Assembly (NCBI GenBank): GCA_947561395.2
Contig: OX387193.1
Location: 4,898,001 to 4,962,000 of the forward strand
Direction: 5' to 3'
DNA length: 64,000 bases
Origin: Buxus sempervirens
Taxonomy: Eukaryota > Streptophyta > Magnoliopsida > Buxales > Buxaceae
Position numbers and translations under genes: made by a program. The number at the start of each line of letters is the position of its first letter. Positions within the stretch are counted from its first letter, which is position 1. Shown here piece after piece: positions 11,301 through 24,022 of the stretch. The notes beneath the pieces are model-generated. The model worked only from the letters and a program-made list of their open reading frames with translations. It made no database searches and was not told where the DNA came from.

Positions 11301-14300
11301 TAGGTGGAAGAGAAGACTGCACATGCATTTGTAGGAAAGGGAATTTTATCTTACTTTGGAACTCAAATACTCTTTACCTTCTGAGGTTCTGTTATACTTC
11401 CCAAGTGAGTATCCCTCCTCCCCTTATGTTGACCTTATAGGCTGCAACTGATGACTAGAAGTAGGCTAAGTACTATAAATTTTACAGTTTAGTAGGCCTA
11501 TAGAAACTTTCAAGCATTTTAAACTTTTTCTTCTTTCTTTTTTAATGCATCAGAACCTTCTTTTTTTCCTTTTTGGTATCAGGTAAAATATTTTAATTTC
11601 TACAAGTTCTGTAGTTGTATTCCAGAAATTCCTTGGATTGTTAGGTCTGCTCAGTAATTCTTGGTGCAATTAGCTTTTCGTGAATAAATGTTATAGTCTG
11701 TTACTGCATAATTAAATACCTGCTTTAGAACAAGAGTAGAGAAATCGCTATCTTTTGTTGTTACATGAAAGAAATGCTTAAAATGCGTGCATGTAAGCAT
11801 TATATTTATTATCTTAAAAAGCAGAAACATAAAGAGGTTTCAAGACAACATGCATTATATAAAAACTTGGTTCAAGTATTCACCAAAATAAGAAAGAAAG
11901 GGACAGATTAAAAATTTTCTTTGCTGCTTTCATATGTATTTTGCATTTATTTGATGTACAACTTATTCTTAGTTCTTGTCTGATTCATCCAATTCATGTC
12001 TTGCAGGCCTATATGTATGGATTTTTTAAAAACAAACGTATCGTCCTTTATGACACGCTGATTCAGCAGGTTTGGATGCATCTCTTAATGGAAGAGAGAA
12101 ATTTCTTTTCTTATAAACTCATGTTTGTTAGTGTCTAAGAATGCATACTCTATATAAGTATTGTCTTTCTTTTATTGCACTTATGATATGCAGAGTCATA
12201 GATAGGAAGTGAAATGTTACTCTGTTACATTTTTTTATTTAAGTCATGAAAGAAAAGCATTTGCCATGTGGAACCTTTTTTCTTTACTTGATTTCTTTCA
12301 AATATAAACCATAAAAGGTGATTGATTTTTCTTTTCTCATCTGTGTATTCGCTTTATCTTCATGGCCATTGCACTTCATTCTAATATCAAACATTTTCTT
12401 ATCTTATATATGAAAGAAATGACAGAATGGTGATCTTTTATTCATGACTATGCATGGACACATTCTATTGGAAGTATGTTAGAGATGCCAAGAGACTGGC
12501 ATCCGACACAAGGTGGCGATACCAAGTATCGGCTTGATACTCGGGGGTTTTTTTGGAAGTATTGGCCGATACGACTTGGTATCAGGCTGGGCCGATACTA
12601 AACCCGATACCAAGTTTTTAAACCTTTATCTAACATGATCCATTGTTGCATCACCATGTTGATACTCTCTAAATTACAAGAAATATCTACCAATTGTTTT
12701 TAAAACTTAAAAACCAATGATCATCTATGAATTTGCAAATGTGGACTGTGTGCTCGGAGTAGCTTCTGTTTTGAAAGAAACTCTTCTGTCACACGTACTA
12801 AATACCTTAGTATTTAACAAAACTGTAAATCTATGTGTGTAATTTCTTGGGAATGCTTAGACTACAACAAAGTGATGAAGAGGGAAGATTAAAATCTCTC
12901 TAATAAGCACATAATAGTGAAAAAATGACTAAAATTCTCCTATTATTTCTAGCATGATTGTTTGCTATTTCAGTGTTTTTGAGTTATTGGCAAAATGGAT
13001 GGTATCAAGGAACCATCCCTTTGGAAACATCCACCAAAAAGTTTTAATTTACTGATAATTTTTTTTAATCCATATAAAACTTTTTGTCAAGGTTATCACC
13101 CGCAAAAGGCAAATATTTACTCGGAAAGGAATCATGTCTTGGAATTCTCCAGCGTGAATAGATATCCTAAAAATAATTATAAAATTTGTTTTCCTAGTTA
13201 TCTTCTCTCTGTGGTATGTGTTTTTATGTCTTTACATTCTACTCATGCATAAAGACACATGCGTGCATGCAGATGCGAGCATGCACACGCACATGAGACA
13301 AGAGTTTTGTTGTATTCTTGCAATCTATCATCCCCCATTGTTGCATGAATGTGAATTTTTTTATTCTTTCTGAGCATGTCCTATTGAAGTTAGATTTTGG
13401 TCATTTGGCTGGCTAGAATACTTAGACATTTGGCTTATAAGCAAAATAATAAGTGATATGAATTACCTAAAAGAAATTAGTGAGAGCTAACAAGAATGCT
13501 AGTTAGACTATAACGTGATGATTGAGGTTTATCTTAATTCATAATAATCAAACAAGAAAAAGGTTTATGTAGAATGAAGTGCATGGTGTCTCTGTTAACT
13601 TTTCTTGCTCAGTTCTTTTCTTCTTTTTTTTTTTTCTTTGCTCCGTATAAATGAATACACAATTTAAGGCAAGGAATAATGTAATGTAGAAGACAACACT
13701 CTACTGGGAATAAATAATGAAATAAAAAATGTAACCATCATATGAAAGAGAATATCCATCTACTACAACACTGCATTTTGCCTAAAATGGTATAAACCCC
13801 CATAAAATACCAAATCTTGTACAATATCATATGTGACACATGATTCTGGCATGCAAATTTGTTTTCATTATATGCTAAATAGAGCTACCAAATTAAAAAG
13901 GACAAACAACCCTACCTACAATCACCTTCACCAATTCTTAGAATTTACGGACCATGCATGTGAAATTGATGAGAAAACTTGCAAACATTTGCAATGGAGA
14001 ACAGAACATGATAATCGAGTTCTATATCAAATTTTGTGGGATTGTTGTGAACCATTACTTGGTGCTTTTTTCAAAAAGTGAAATTCAAATGAGTGAGAGA
14101 CATGGACATCATGGTTCCACAGTTTATTCCAATCAACATTACTTTCAATGTATGATCTGTATGATGTTGTTTTAATCCTTAATTTAACTTCTAAATTGTG
14201 GTTGTACCATTACATTTCTGTTTTCCAAACTGAAATCTGGTCATATTGCCTAATGTGGTGACTTTTTGCAGTGCAAAGATGACGAGGAAGTTGTTGCTGT

Positions 14301-17300
14301 TATTGCCCATGAACTGGGACATTGGAAGCTTAATCACACAACGTACTCATTCATTGCTGTGCAGGTAATTTTAGATATCATCTGGGACACATGTTTCTTC
14401 AGCTCTCTCTGCATCTATATTTTCTTTGAGATTCTGGTGCTAAAATTTTTTGAATTGCAAAAACTAGAGTTCTTAAAATACCATCTTGATCACTTTCACA
14501 TAAGTGCACAGAAATGGTAAATTTATCTAATGTGTATTTTGGCAGTACTTTTAAGGTCCAAGATATTTGAGATCTTTAAAAGGTTGAGTAAAATTGAAGA
14601 AAACTTGGAAGGAGTTGGCTTGGAAAAAGAGGGACATATTCTTATTATAGTAATAGTTTGACTGGTTGGAATGGTAGAATGAGATCTGTGTAGCCAGCCA
14701 CAACTAGTTGTCACAAGTCATTTTTTCTTCTTTTTGTCATTGATGTATATGCATACTGCATTGAATTATTTGTGGTTGATATGCACGAGGTAAATTAATA
14801 ATTGCGATTTGTAGAACTTTTCCTATGAACTAGTAGTAATAGTGGGCAAGAATTCTCGTCTCTTAATCACTTTCTTCATAATTTGATTCATCAGGAAAAA
14901 AATAAAAATAAATAGATTGATAGATTTTCAGTGATGTGTTCGAAGAGTTGTAGGCATTTGATTTGTCAGGGAAAAAAATTGATTGCCTGTAGCATTACCT
15001 ATTACTTGGAGCTTTTGGCAGATGTTCCATCCACAAACATTAAAATTTTCTTTTCTTCCTTGTGTTTTTTTGCTTCAAAATTTGCTAACAACGATGATAA
15101 TTAAAATTTCATGTTAGGGGGTGAGATTTGTTTGTTCTTACTCATGTCTGTGCATCTCTATCCCTCTCTCTTACACACTCTTTTTGAATGTAGATTCTCA
15201 CATTTTTGCAATTTGGAGGATATACGCTTGTGAGGAACTCGAGAGATCTGTTTCAAAGTTTTGGGTTTGATACGCAGCCAGTACTCATTGGACTTATCAT
15301 TTTTCAGGTATAATTTACGTTTCTTGTAAATGAGTTACATGTAAGTATATTTTTGGCCCCTTTTTTGTTCTAAGCTACAGACGCATGAAGTGCTAAAAAA
15401 CTCATAAGAAGAGTGTTGACCTTGTTTTTGTAGCTTCATCTAGATGGCTATGCCTTTATGCGATGTTTGTTTTTGACTTTGCTTTTACTGGATATTTTTG
15501 GGATATACTGACCAACGTGTTGTGGCTGTCAACGATATTTGGCTTAGAGTTGCATTTCCCCTCCTTCCTCGTAGAACTGAAATGCTGAATGATTATGCAA
15601 TTGTTATGTGTTCAAACTCAAGCAGTTATGTAAAAGAACAAGTTAGTGTTACGACTTGAATTGTAATAATGGTTGGATGATCTCATGAAGCTCGATTATA
15701 TAGTAGCCAAAACCAGTATAGGTTTCACATTGAGGGAATATGATGTCCTTTTTGAATTTATGGTGCAAGTATTTGAGATTTTAACTTTGGAGAGATGACA
15801 CATGCTCTTTAAAGTGCTTGTATGTTTTTTGTATAACTATTTTTTCTTGTTTGCAGCACACTGTAATACCTCTCCAGCACCTTGTGAGCCTTGGTCTTAA
15901 TCTTGTGAGCCGATCTTTTGAATTTCAGGTATCTTAGTACTGGAATATCAGCCAACTTTGTGGGTCTCTCTCTCTCTTTCCCTCACATTTTTATATGATC
16001 TTATCTTTTTAAATTTTCTTTACTCAGGCTGATGCTTTTGCTAAGAAGCTTGGGTATGCCAAAGCACTTCGAGCAGGTCTAGTGAAACTGCAGGTAATTC
16101 CTACATCTATGACATTGCATTTGCCCAGGTTTTATGTTTTTGAAATCTTTGTTTTAAAATTTTTTTAATGGGTAATGAAGGTAAATTTATATATTAGAAG
16201 AGGCTGGTTTCAAACCAATTATAGAAGGTGAAAACCAGAAAAGTGCATGAACTACTTCTCTGCGGGGAAGTATTTCATGCTCAAACCAGTTACAATCAAG
16301 CTTCCCACTTCCTCTACAGTTAATTGATGGAATACCAAGAAAGAACCCTTGCTCCTGCCTTAATCTAACACCATAGGCAATGGGTTCTTTCCAAAGTTTC
16401 AAACTTGAAAGTTTGATTTGTGGAACTTTTGGAAATATGTGGAAGTCATGTAAAGCTGAATAAGTTAAAAAGAAGCTTAAGGAAACAATAGTGATTAAAT
16501 AGAATTTGAGAAATTGATGAATGAGTTTGAATACAAACTCGCCCTCATAAAGAAAAGGGGCTAGCCCAGTGCACGAGGCTACTGCCACTGCTTGTGGTTT
16601 GGGAAGAGTCTGATGTACGCAACCTCACCCTCCCACAAGCGGGGAGGCTATTTCGTGTGATTCGAACCTGCGACCTTTAGGCTGCAATGGAGCAATCTTA
16701 CCGTTGCTCCAAGACTCACGCTCATTATTAAAAAGAAAAATTGCGGTACAGAAGACAGGAAAGCTATTTACAATAGCAAATATGACATATAAGTGCCCAA
16801 AATTGTACATCAGTATATACCATAAGTAGCTCGTTTTATATGCAAGAAGCATCATGTAGGTTTCACTAGGTAGATTGCCTTTCCTTTTAAGAAATTAAAT
16901 GAAAATTTAGTTTTTTAAATTTCTAAAATTTTTTTTAATGAGGAAGCTGTAGCTAGAGTGCATCAGACATGCATTTCCTTTCTTCATATCTGTCTTGTCA
17001 TATGTGGTATATTTATGAAAGATTTCTGTAACTTTAGAATTATAATTTTATTTGTTATTTGTTATCAATTGTGTTTTGAAGTGAGGGTATAGATAGGACT
17101 AATTAAATCTTGTGCAAGGCTCAGGCTTGTTAAATTTTTCCTGGCTTGGGCTTCAAACTCTTGTGCCCTAGCTTGGTCTAATAATGTTTCTGGTCAATAT
17201 GATCCAAAGCCCGTTAACTATAAATTTATGAAACCCTTGAGTTAGGACTTAGGAGTATATAAAGTTAAAAAAGGAGAGAATTAAAAACCCTATAATCATT

Positions 17301-18129
17301 TATTTTATTCATGATATAAATTTGTAATTTAAATCAACCAAGCATGTTTAATGGATTGAAGCCCACCTAAGCTCAAATTAAAGCTCATTTGGCAGATGAG
17401 TGTTTTTTTTTTTTTAAACATTTTTCTTTTTCTTTGTTGAACTTCGGTTAGGCTCTTTTAAATGATTGAACTCAAGCTTGGGTTATATGAATGAAGCCTT
17501 CTTGTTTAGAAGTTTTTTTTTCCCTCTTTTTGGTAGACGCCTGTTTATTTAGATAATTCTGTATATACAGTACTTCTCAGAAAACATGCCTATCTATTGT
17601 TGGCTTCATGTGGGCACTACTTGCAAATTTTAGCCTTAGATGTGGTGCCAGTAAAATGAAGCCAATTTTCCCATCTCACCTTCCTGACTCTGGCTAATCC
17701 CTGGTGCTGCACCACAGCTGAGTTGAGTTAAAAAAAAAAAAAATGGACTCACATGGGGCCTCCAACAGATGGTTAGGCTTGGTGTTTGAGAATCATTGTC
17801 AGATGAGATCTACTTCCATTCACTAATCGGTGGGTGGCTAAAACAACTTACGAGCATGCTTTTGGGGCTGAAATTTCCCACGAAGTATGGATATAAATGG
17901 GGCTTTTGCCCATCGGTGGTAATATGATCAAACGCATTTAATAACTATTTCTATCTTTTGTGTGCACATTCATATATATGATTATTCATTACTGAGCTTT
18001 GCTGGGTTTCAGGAAGAAAATCTGTCAGCGATGAATACGGACCCATTATATTCTGCATATCATTATTCTCATCCTCCACTTGTTGAAAGACTGGGTGCAC
18101 TTGATGATGCTGACAAGAAAAAGGACTAG
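5306..18129 (+). CDS. STE24: CAAX prenyl protease 1 (STE24/FACE1)
   Basis: This is the integral ER-membrane zinc metalloprotease that removes the -AAX tripeptide from prenylated CAAX proteins. Exons: 5306-5336, 5951-6098, 6214-6298, 6426-6521, 8089-8154, 8395-8493, 8744-8857, 9006-9116, 12007-12069, 14272-14364, 15194-15307, 15857-15928, 16028-16093, 18013-18129. They total 1275 bases (424 aa), the same length I recall for Arabidopsis STE24. The zinc motif HELGH is at residues 284-288, and the third ligand is expected at E362 in FEFQADAF. Several hydrophobic segments are present, for example in [15 protein letters not shown] and FGILPWFWK. All introns are GT-AG and keep frame. Introns 4, 8, 9 and 13 are 1.5-2.9 kb and carry repeats. 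No lesion was seen, so it should be functional. Confidence 0.96.
6831..6995 (+). mobile_element. tRNA-like SINE copy (intron 4 of STE24)
   Basis: This segment aligns by eye with those at 37072-37241 and 38892-39065. It has a box A-like TGGTGTGATGCTAAAAGCCT, a diverged box B (AGTTCAAGCCC), a shared TTGCCAGTCTGATCCTC block and a 3' end CACTGGATTATCGTCCTTCTT. The layout is that of a tRNA-derived SINE. It is one of at least four independent copies in the window. Confidence 0.55.
7918..7976. repeat. TG/TA microsatellite
   Basis: An alternating ATATATATGTGTGTGTGT run in intron 4 of STE24, flanked by further TA/TG alternation. Confidence 0.9.
10105..11245. repeat. Dispersed repeat with AACGTT-rich array in STE24 intron 8
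   Basis: The block opens with CACCTAGAGGGGGGTGAATA, a signature I associate with widespread plant repeats of unsettled class. It contains 10843-11106, a composite array of two unit types: GAACGTTCGAACGCTCAGC followed by AAACGTT words (at about 10843, 10958 and 11017), and GAACGTTCGAACGGACAGAG (at about 10893 and 11069). Most units hold AACGTT palindromes. No transposase or reverse transcriptase ORF was seen. The overlapping short ORFs on both strands are by-products of the repetition. Exact borders and class are unresolved. Confidence 0.5.
12490..12625. repeat. GATAC/GTATC repeat fragment in STE24 intron 9
   Basis: A short block reiterates CGATAC, GTATCGG and GGTATC words in both orientations (for example CCGATACGACTTGGTATC). 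It looks like a remnant of a dispersed plant repeat. Borders are approximate. Confidence 0.4.
16545..16722 (-). mobile_element. Au-type SINE, antisense in STE24 intron 13
   Basis: Read on the minus strand this starts with a tRNA-like head (box A region GGAGCAACGGTAAGATTGC, box B GGTTCGAATC) and continues with AGCCTCC, GAGGTTGCGTACATCAGAC, CTTCCCAAACC and CCTCGTGCACTGGG, ending in CCTTTTCTTT. These are the order and words of the plant Au SINE family. It is distinct from the other SINE family in the window. The flanks share a TTTTCTTT...ATGAG word that may be a decayed target duplication. It is transcribed passively within the STE24 intron. Confidence 0.8.
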
Positions 18130-19240
18130 CAAATTCAGAGGACCAAGTTTAACATCTTGCTATTGGGTAGCTCAAACTTTTTTCTTATGGAGTCAATAGT
18201 TTTTTAAGTGTAATTTCTTGATGAGGAGAATTGGGAGCACGAGCATATATCAGTTTCAGTTTACTTTCCACATGATCTTCAGTTGGAACTGTCTCCATAA
18301 CCACTGCCGCAGTTGCTGATGTATGATGAAACAAAACTGGGTCTGTTCTGCTGGGAGTTTGTACACTGTTACTTCAAATGTTATCAATAGGATCAAGAAA
18401 AAGAAAGGAGAAAGCCAAATGATGATGAACGTTTAGCCTTTTTTTTGTTCTTTCTTAATTGCAGAAGTGCTAGTTATATTAACTGCAGTTTTTCTTGTGA
18501 TATTGCCTAAATTGTTCTCCTGCCATTTCTCATGTTAAGAAGTTTAATGTAAAATATATAATATAGTTTATATATTTATTTATAAAACATATTATGCGTG
18601 TAGCGAATTTGTGGGATCCACTTAGATAAATAGCTCACTTTAAAATGGATTGCATGCCTTTATAATTGGGTGGATGGTTTTTTATGTTTGAATTTGTGTT
18701 GTTACATATTGACGCACGTTTCAAGTAGTTGTCTACTTTCTTACAGACATCTGAATTGAAGTAATTCGATATGTTTAGCTGGGGCATTTTAGGCATAGAT
18801 TATCAGGTCAGAATTTGATTAAGTTCTATAGAATATAGATATAAATATTTTTATATAAAATATTTAAATAAATAACTTATATTTTAATGATAATGGTGCA
18901 CTAAGGTCAGGTTTGAGGTATCTTGCCAAACCCTAATGGTGGGTAGGTTAAAACTCAATATGGGCTGGAGTACTTTCCTTGGTATTTAATTAGTAAACAC
19001 TATAACCCGTCCTGTGGAAGCTATTCAGTTGATCAGACCATGTATCTAGAGGATAGAAAGAAAAAAAAAAGTTTATTTCTTTTTGCCACGTGGCAAATCG
19101 TACTTTTCTTTGATGGATATGGATTGCCACTTTGACCGCTCTTTATATTCTACCGTTACTCATTTAAATTCTGTCCGGATTAAAAATTTAAGATGACACA
19201 ATCAACCAACTGTCAACTAATTTCCTTTGCTTCATCAATG
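18130..19240. other. STE24 3' flank and kinase upstream region
   Basis: The first 300-400 bases are the probable STE24 3'UTR. The rest is AT-rich with no recognised gene, RNA or intact transposon. The region from about 19080 becomes less AT-rich and is the presumed promoter of the receptor-like kinase (it includes CCACGTGG-like words near 19087 and 19410). Confidence 0.4.
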
Positions 19241-19777
19241 TCGTTCTTTTTCTTCCTTCCACCCCACGTTTCCTTCATGCAAAGCGTATGGAATCCTCCT
19301 CGTGGTCTTAGAAATCTCAGCCGTCCAATCCCTCCTTGAACTCTTATCTCACCAGATTTCTCACCATCAGACCCACCATATGCGGGTCCAAGACACCCTC
19401 CTTAATCCGCCACGTGGATATGTTTCGGCCACTCGGGGGAATCAAACATCGTTTTGCATGGATCGAGGAGGGAGGAGCCCCGGTTTCAGTCAGGACATAC
19501 ACGTCATTTTACCATGGGAGAGCGAGATCTTAAGTCTTAAGCTAGAGTACAGACTCTTCCCTTCGTCCCAGAAACACACTTCGTCTCTCTCTCTCTCTGC
19601 TCTGACTTCTCTGTAACTCCACCTAGCCCCGGAGACTGTCGCTTCTCATCGCTGGAAACTGCCATTTCTCGTACGAAAAGAATGTCCGATGTTCCATTTT
19701 GTCCATCGGAAATCCTCAAAGGCTGAAACCATTCCCCTGTGTCTGTGTGGGTGTGTGTGGGTTTCATCTTTAGGGAA

Positions 19778-22325
19778 ATGTCCGCCTTCGATGCAGCGTA
19801 TCTGAATAGCGAGCTCTCCAAGCCGACTTCGATCTTTGGCCTCCGCTTATGGGTAGTCATCGGAATCTTCGTTGGAGTGTTCATAGTTCTCACTCTCTTC
19901 CTCCTCTCCCTCTGTATCACCTGGCGTCGCCGGAAATCCTCAAAATCTGGCGTTCTTCCTGCGAAGCGTGTGGCTGGAGTGGATACTCCGGTTGTGTCGA
20001 AGGAAATCCAGGAGATAATCCACGTTGCTGCGCCGGATCCGCGTTCGGTCGCCCAAGCTGTTCCCGAGATCCAGATCGACATTGGGAAGTCTGAGCATCG
20101 AGTGGTGTTTTCCCATCGTACCTCTTCTCAAGCGAGCGGAGAAAGTCGATCGACGAACGCGACTGAGTCCGCATCGTTTACGGCAGGACCGCCGGAAGTC
20201 TCGCATCTGGGATGGGGACATTGGTATACTCTGAGAGAGCTTGAAGCGGCCACAAATGGACTGGCCGACGAGAATGTGATTGGCGAAGGGGGTTACGGGA
20301 TCGTTTACCGAGGTGTCTTACCTGATAACACCCTTGTCGCTGTCAAGAACTTGTTGAATAACAGGTAAGAATTTTTTGCTTAATTTGTTCATATTTTATG
20401 TTTTTTGGTTGAAAGAACAAATGCTGATTTAAATATTGAAGTAAAAACATGCTTGAATCTTTGGTGGTGCTATCTGGTAAAACAGTTTTTAGTTAGATTT
20501 CTGTTTCTCAGTCATTTTTTTCATCTCTGTTTTGAAATTTGAAAATTGAAAATTTTCCAATATCACGGGAACTAGATTTGGGCTATCTTTCTCCATCCAG
20601 TATGCTAACTGATGTACAAAGCTTGCTCCCAAGTTAATATTTCTCGAGATCTGTTCTCTGTTTATTTATTTATTATTTTTTGAATCCCTCGTCTTCCTTT
20701 TCTTGTTTGGGAATGTATCGTAATTCAACTTGAGCTTCAAACATCATTAGTTGTGTTTAACTGGTAGCCAAAAGACCAATTTTTTGAAAAACATATGGTA
20801 TTCCAGTTTCCAATTGGTGATGTAACTGTTTTTAGGAACATTTCAATTCAATTGATGCCATGAAAGAATGAACAGGGGTCAAGCTGAGAGGGAATTTAGA
20901 GTTGAGGTGGAAGCAATTGGACGTGTTAGACACAAGAATCTAGTCAGGTTGCTTGGATACTGCGTTGAGGGAGCTTACAGGTATCATTTTCTTATTGTTC
21001 CACACAAAATTCATTTTTTGATTTTCTTTGAGCAGTGGGAGAGTCAAGAAATTTCAACTTTCATCTGGTTGTGTTGGTTAGGATGCTTGTTTATGAATAC
21101 GTAGACAATGGCAATCTAGAGCAATGGCTTCATGGGGATGTAGGGCAAGTCAGCCCTTTAACATGGGATATTCGAATGAACATTATTCTAGGAACAGCAA
21201 AAGGGTATGTTAACATTATCCATGATAAAAAAACTTTTATATCCTTTACCAGAATTATATGTGTTTATTTTATTATGAAAATATGTATGATAACTCTGGG
21301 AAAGCATGTTTCTACATGCAGCTTGGCCTATCTTCATGATGGTCTTGAACCAAAGGTTGTTCATCGAGATGTAAAATCCAGCAACATACTGCTCGACCGG
21401 CAATGGCATCCTAAGGTATCTGATTTTGGGCTTGCGAAGCTGTTATGTTCTGAGAGGAGCTATGTGACAACCCGCGTGATGGGAACATTTGGGTTAGTCC
21501 ATTTTGTTGTTTTCCCTGAAAGCAGCTTGATCTTTATCTAATATGATAATTAAAATTTATTTTTCTTTATTATTGTTGTGACCATTGTTTATTTATATAT
21601 TGTGTTTTTGTAGTTATGTCGCACCAGAATATGCTTGTACTGGTATGTTGAATGAGAGAAGTGATGTTTATAGCTTTGGAATACTTATTATGGAGATAAT
21701 CTCCGGGAGGACCCCAGTTGATTACAAACGACCTCCAGGAGAGGTGGTTAATTTTGAAGCATTTGGACACTTCTTCTATTTGCTCCTCTTTGAATGTATT
21801 TCCTTCTACATATTCTGAGTAAAAACAATTGTAGGTAAATTTGGTGGATTGGTTGAAGGCTATGGTTGGAAGCCGAAAAACTGAGGAAATAGTGGACCCT
21901 AAGTTGCATGAAATGCCCTCCTCAAAGGCTCTTAAACGGGTTGTCTTGGTCGCTCTCCGATGTGTTGATCCAGATGCAACAAAGAGGCCAAAAATGGGGC
22001 ATGTAATCCACATGCTTGAGGCAGACAACTTGCTATTTCGTGATGTATGGACTATGGACCAATCCTCCTTCAAATTAAACCTTATATACTTGCAAACACA
22101 TGCTGATAAGACTTTTGCTCTGCTTTTATCTCTTGCATTTCCTGAGGTCTTCTCATCTTGCAGGAACCCCGGGTTGGACGGGGATCTTTGGCTTCATATC
22201 GTGATTATCTACAAGAGCATCAGACTGTTGTGAAAAGGGGTGTCAAGGAGTCGGCCGGAGTGGCTTCTGATACCAGTGAAGAAGAAGTCAATAGCGACCA
22301 TCACCAACAAACAAGGCGGAGATAG
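19778..22325 (+). CDS. Receptor-like Ser/Thr kinase, At4g01330/At1g01540 type
   Basis: Exons: 19778-20364, 20876-20980, 21082-21204, 21322-21492, 21614-21743, 21835-22044, 22164-22325; 1488 bases, 495 aa. A short N-terminus ([18 protein letters not shown]) leads to one membrane span at residues about 24-48, then a variable linker and a kinase domain beginning [17 protein letters not shown]. Key motifs are [11 protein letters not shown] (P-loop), VAVKNLL (catalytic Lys), [16 protein letters not shown] and GTFGYVAPEY, so it is an RD kinase expected to be active. There is no ectodomain, as in this family, so it likely acts as a plasma-membrane or associated signalling kinase with unknown ligand. 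An in-frame ATG at 19739 would add 13 residues; I chose 19778 because MSxxDAA is the family start. Confidence 0.95.
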
Positions 22326-23343
22326 CACTAGGTGTAAATGAGGTGACTGGTAGGTAATTTTTTCAAGTTTTTTTTGTAATTCATTTTCTCCTAAAGTTCT
22401 GCTATGCTAGCTGTTTCCAAAGAAATAAAAATACCATCTGCATTCATTGTATTTATTATATAGAGTCAATCATCTTCGTCCAGTAATTGAAAATCTGAAA
22501 TGAAATTGCCTCAATCCTTATCCATTTAACTCCATTATTGTTTATTCCCTGCCATCTGTTCGTTTCTTCATTTTCACACTAAGTGCTTTGCTCTATTCAG
22601 TCACCATCAATAGTTGGTGCGTGTGGGTTCCATTTGACGCTATCTCCAAAATCAGATATTTATTGTTAATGGGCCCATCAATTTAACATGATAAATTTGA
22701 TTAGATTCATTGGTGGGAAACGGCTATAAAGCTGTTGATTACTATTAAATTGCTGAGACCAGCTTGCTGGGCAGCTAAGTTCCATTCTGGAAGACCTGTT
22801 GATTAGCCGGCTAAGTTGGTCTTGAATATTACGGGTAGGTGAACACCAAATGGCAAGACTGTGCAGGTGTTATCTCCATCTTTGACGCTTCATTTAATTT
22901 AGACAAACTCGATTTGAGCAAGTAATGCGAGTCATCCATCGTCTTACTTTAACCGTGTTACGGGTCCTGCTGGCTCTATTTACTCATAGCATCAGTATTA
23001 CCATCTCTGTAAAGACTTCAACTAATGAACTAATTGGATTAAGTCTGCGCAGCCCGTTAATATCGTCTAGCTAGTTCAAGTGCTCCTTTGAGTGTGAGAA
23101 GAAGAAAATCTACTTTTTCTTACTGGGTTTGCTGCTGTTTGTAAGGGAAGATAAATTTTTTTTTTTGGTAATATTGTAAGGGAAGATAATAAAATGACAG
23201 AAACGTTACAGAGGTTGTTCATAGTGTGAGCGCGTGCATCCATGTAACGCGGTAAAGGTGGTATTTAACTGGAGAGAGAGAGAGTAATATTAGCACGAAA
23301 TAGTACCAAAAGAAATATTTTTTCCCAGCAATGTAAAAAAAAT
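22326..23343. other. Intergenic region
   Basis: This holds the kinase 3'UTR (to about 22450) and AT-rich sequence. A short GA run sits at 23272-23284. No gene or intact repeat was recognised. Confidence 0.4.
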
Positions 23344-23860
23344 GGGGAAATTGGGTTTTAGTGATAATTTTTCAAAATAATTCAGATTTAGTCGATCAAT
23401 TATTGAAAATTGAGAATTAATAACACCTTTTTTAAATAATTAGTATTCAGTGTTATTTTAGTGTTTATAAAAACCTTTTTCTAACCATGCCTTCAAAAGA
23501 CTTTAAAAACCTTTTCAGTCATTTAGGTACAAGTGAGGTATGCAAGTCTCTTGAATCCCAATATATATTGAGAAAAGTGTCATTAATTCTCAATTTCCAG
23601 AAATTGGTTTTTAGTGATACTTTTCAAAATAATTCAGATTCAGTCAACCAATTCTTGAAAATTGAGAATTAGTGATACTTCAAATAATTAGGATTCAGTG
23701 ATATTTTACTCTTCATTTGAAAATTTTCTTCCAAAATACCCTAAAAAGACTTCTAAACCTAATTTTACTTAAATGAGTGAAAAGGTTTTCAAAGTTTAGA
23801 CTTGCAAACCTAATTTTACTTAAATGAGTGAAAAGGTTTTCAAAGTTTTTGGAGGGCAGG
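23344..23860. repeat. AT-rich foldback repeat, copy 1 (rearranged)
   Basis: It begins GGGGAAATTGGGTTTTAGTG and contains the family words AATAATTCAGATTTAGTC, GAAAATTGAGAATTA, CTTCCAAAATACCCT and GAGTGAAAAGGTTTTC. Internal segments are duplicated (two tandem CTTAAATGAGTGAAAAGG blocks near 23770-23840 and a repeat of the left arm near 23600), and the right arm is missing. Other copies of the family lie at 31673-31986, 51777-52086 and 57721-58081. Confidence 0.65.
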
Positions 23861-24022
23861 AAGAAACAATTGCCGAAGATTGGTCTGATACAAGAGGTGC
23901 AAGAGACTTTTAACTTCAAGTAACAACCATAATTCCGGCTCCAATCAACACAAAATGCTTCTTGGCCACACAAACTTGAACTCAGGCTTGTTAGCTAAAC
24001 AAGACAGACGGTACTAACCTTA

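Noticed and set aside
16655..16722. tRNA-like box A and box B, possible tRNA gene
   Set aside because: The head cannot form a full cloverleaf and continues into SINE body sequence, so it is a SINE promoter rather than a tRNA gene.
16187..16855. Minus-strand ORFs of 133 and 76 aa in STE24 intron 13
   Set aside because: They run through the Au-type SINE and its flanks; the apparent sequence is SINE-derived.
19537..20082. 181-aa ORF antisense to the receptor-like kinase first exon
   Set aside because: It is the mirror of a real coding exon with biased codons; it has no domain and no independent splice or start signals. Three other-frame ORFs in the same place are also shadows.
23713..23973. 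86-aa ORF with repeated NFENLFTHLSKIRF
   Set aside because: It is produced by a tandem duplication inside an AT-rich foldback repeat.
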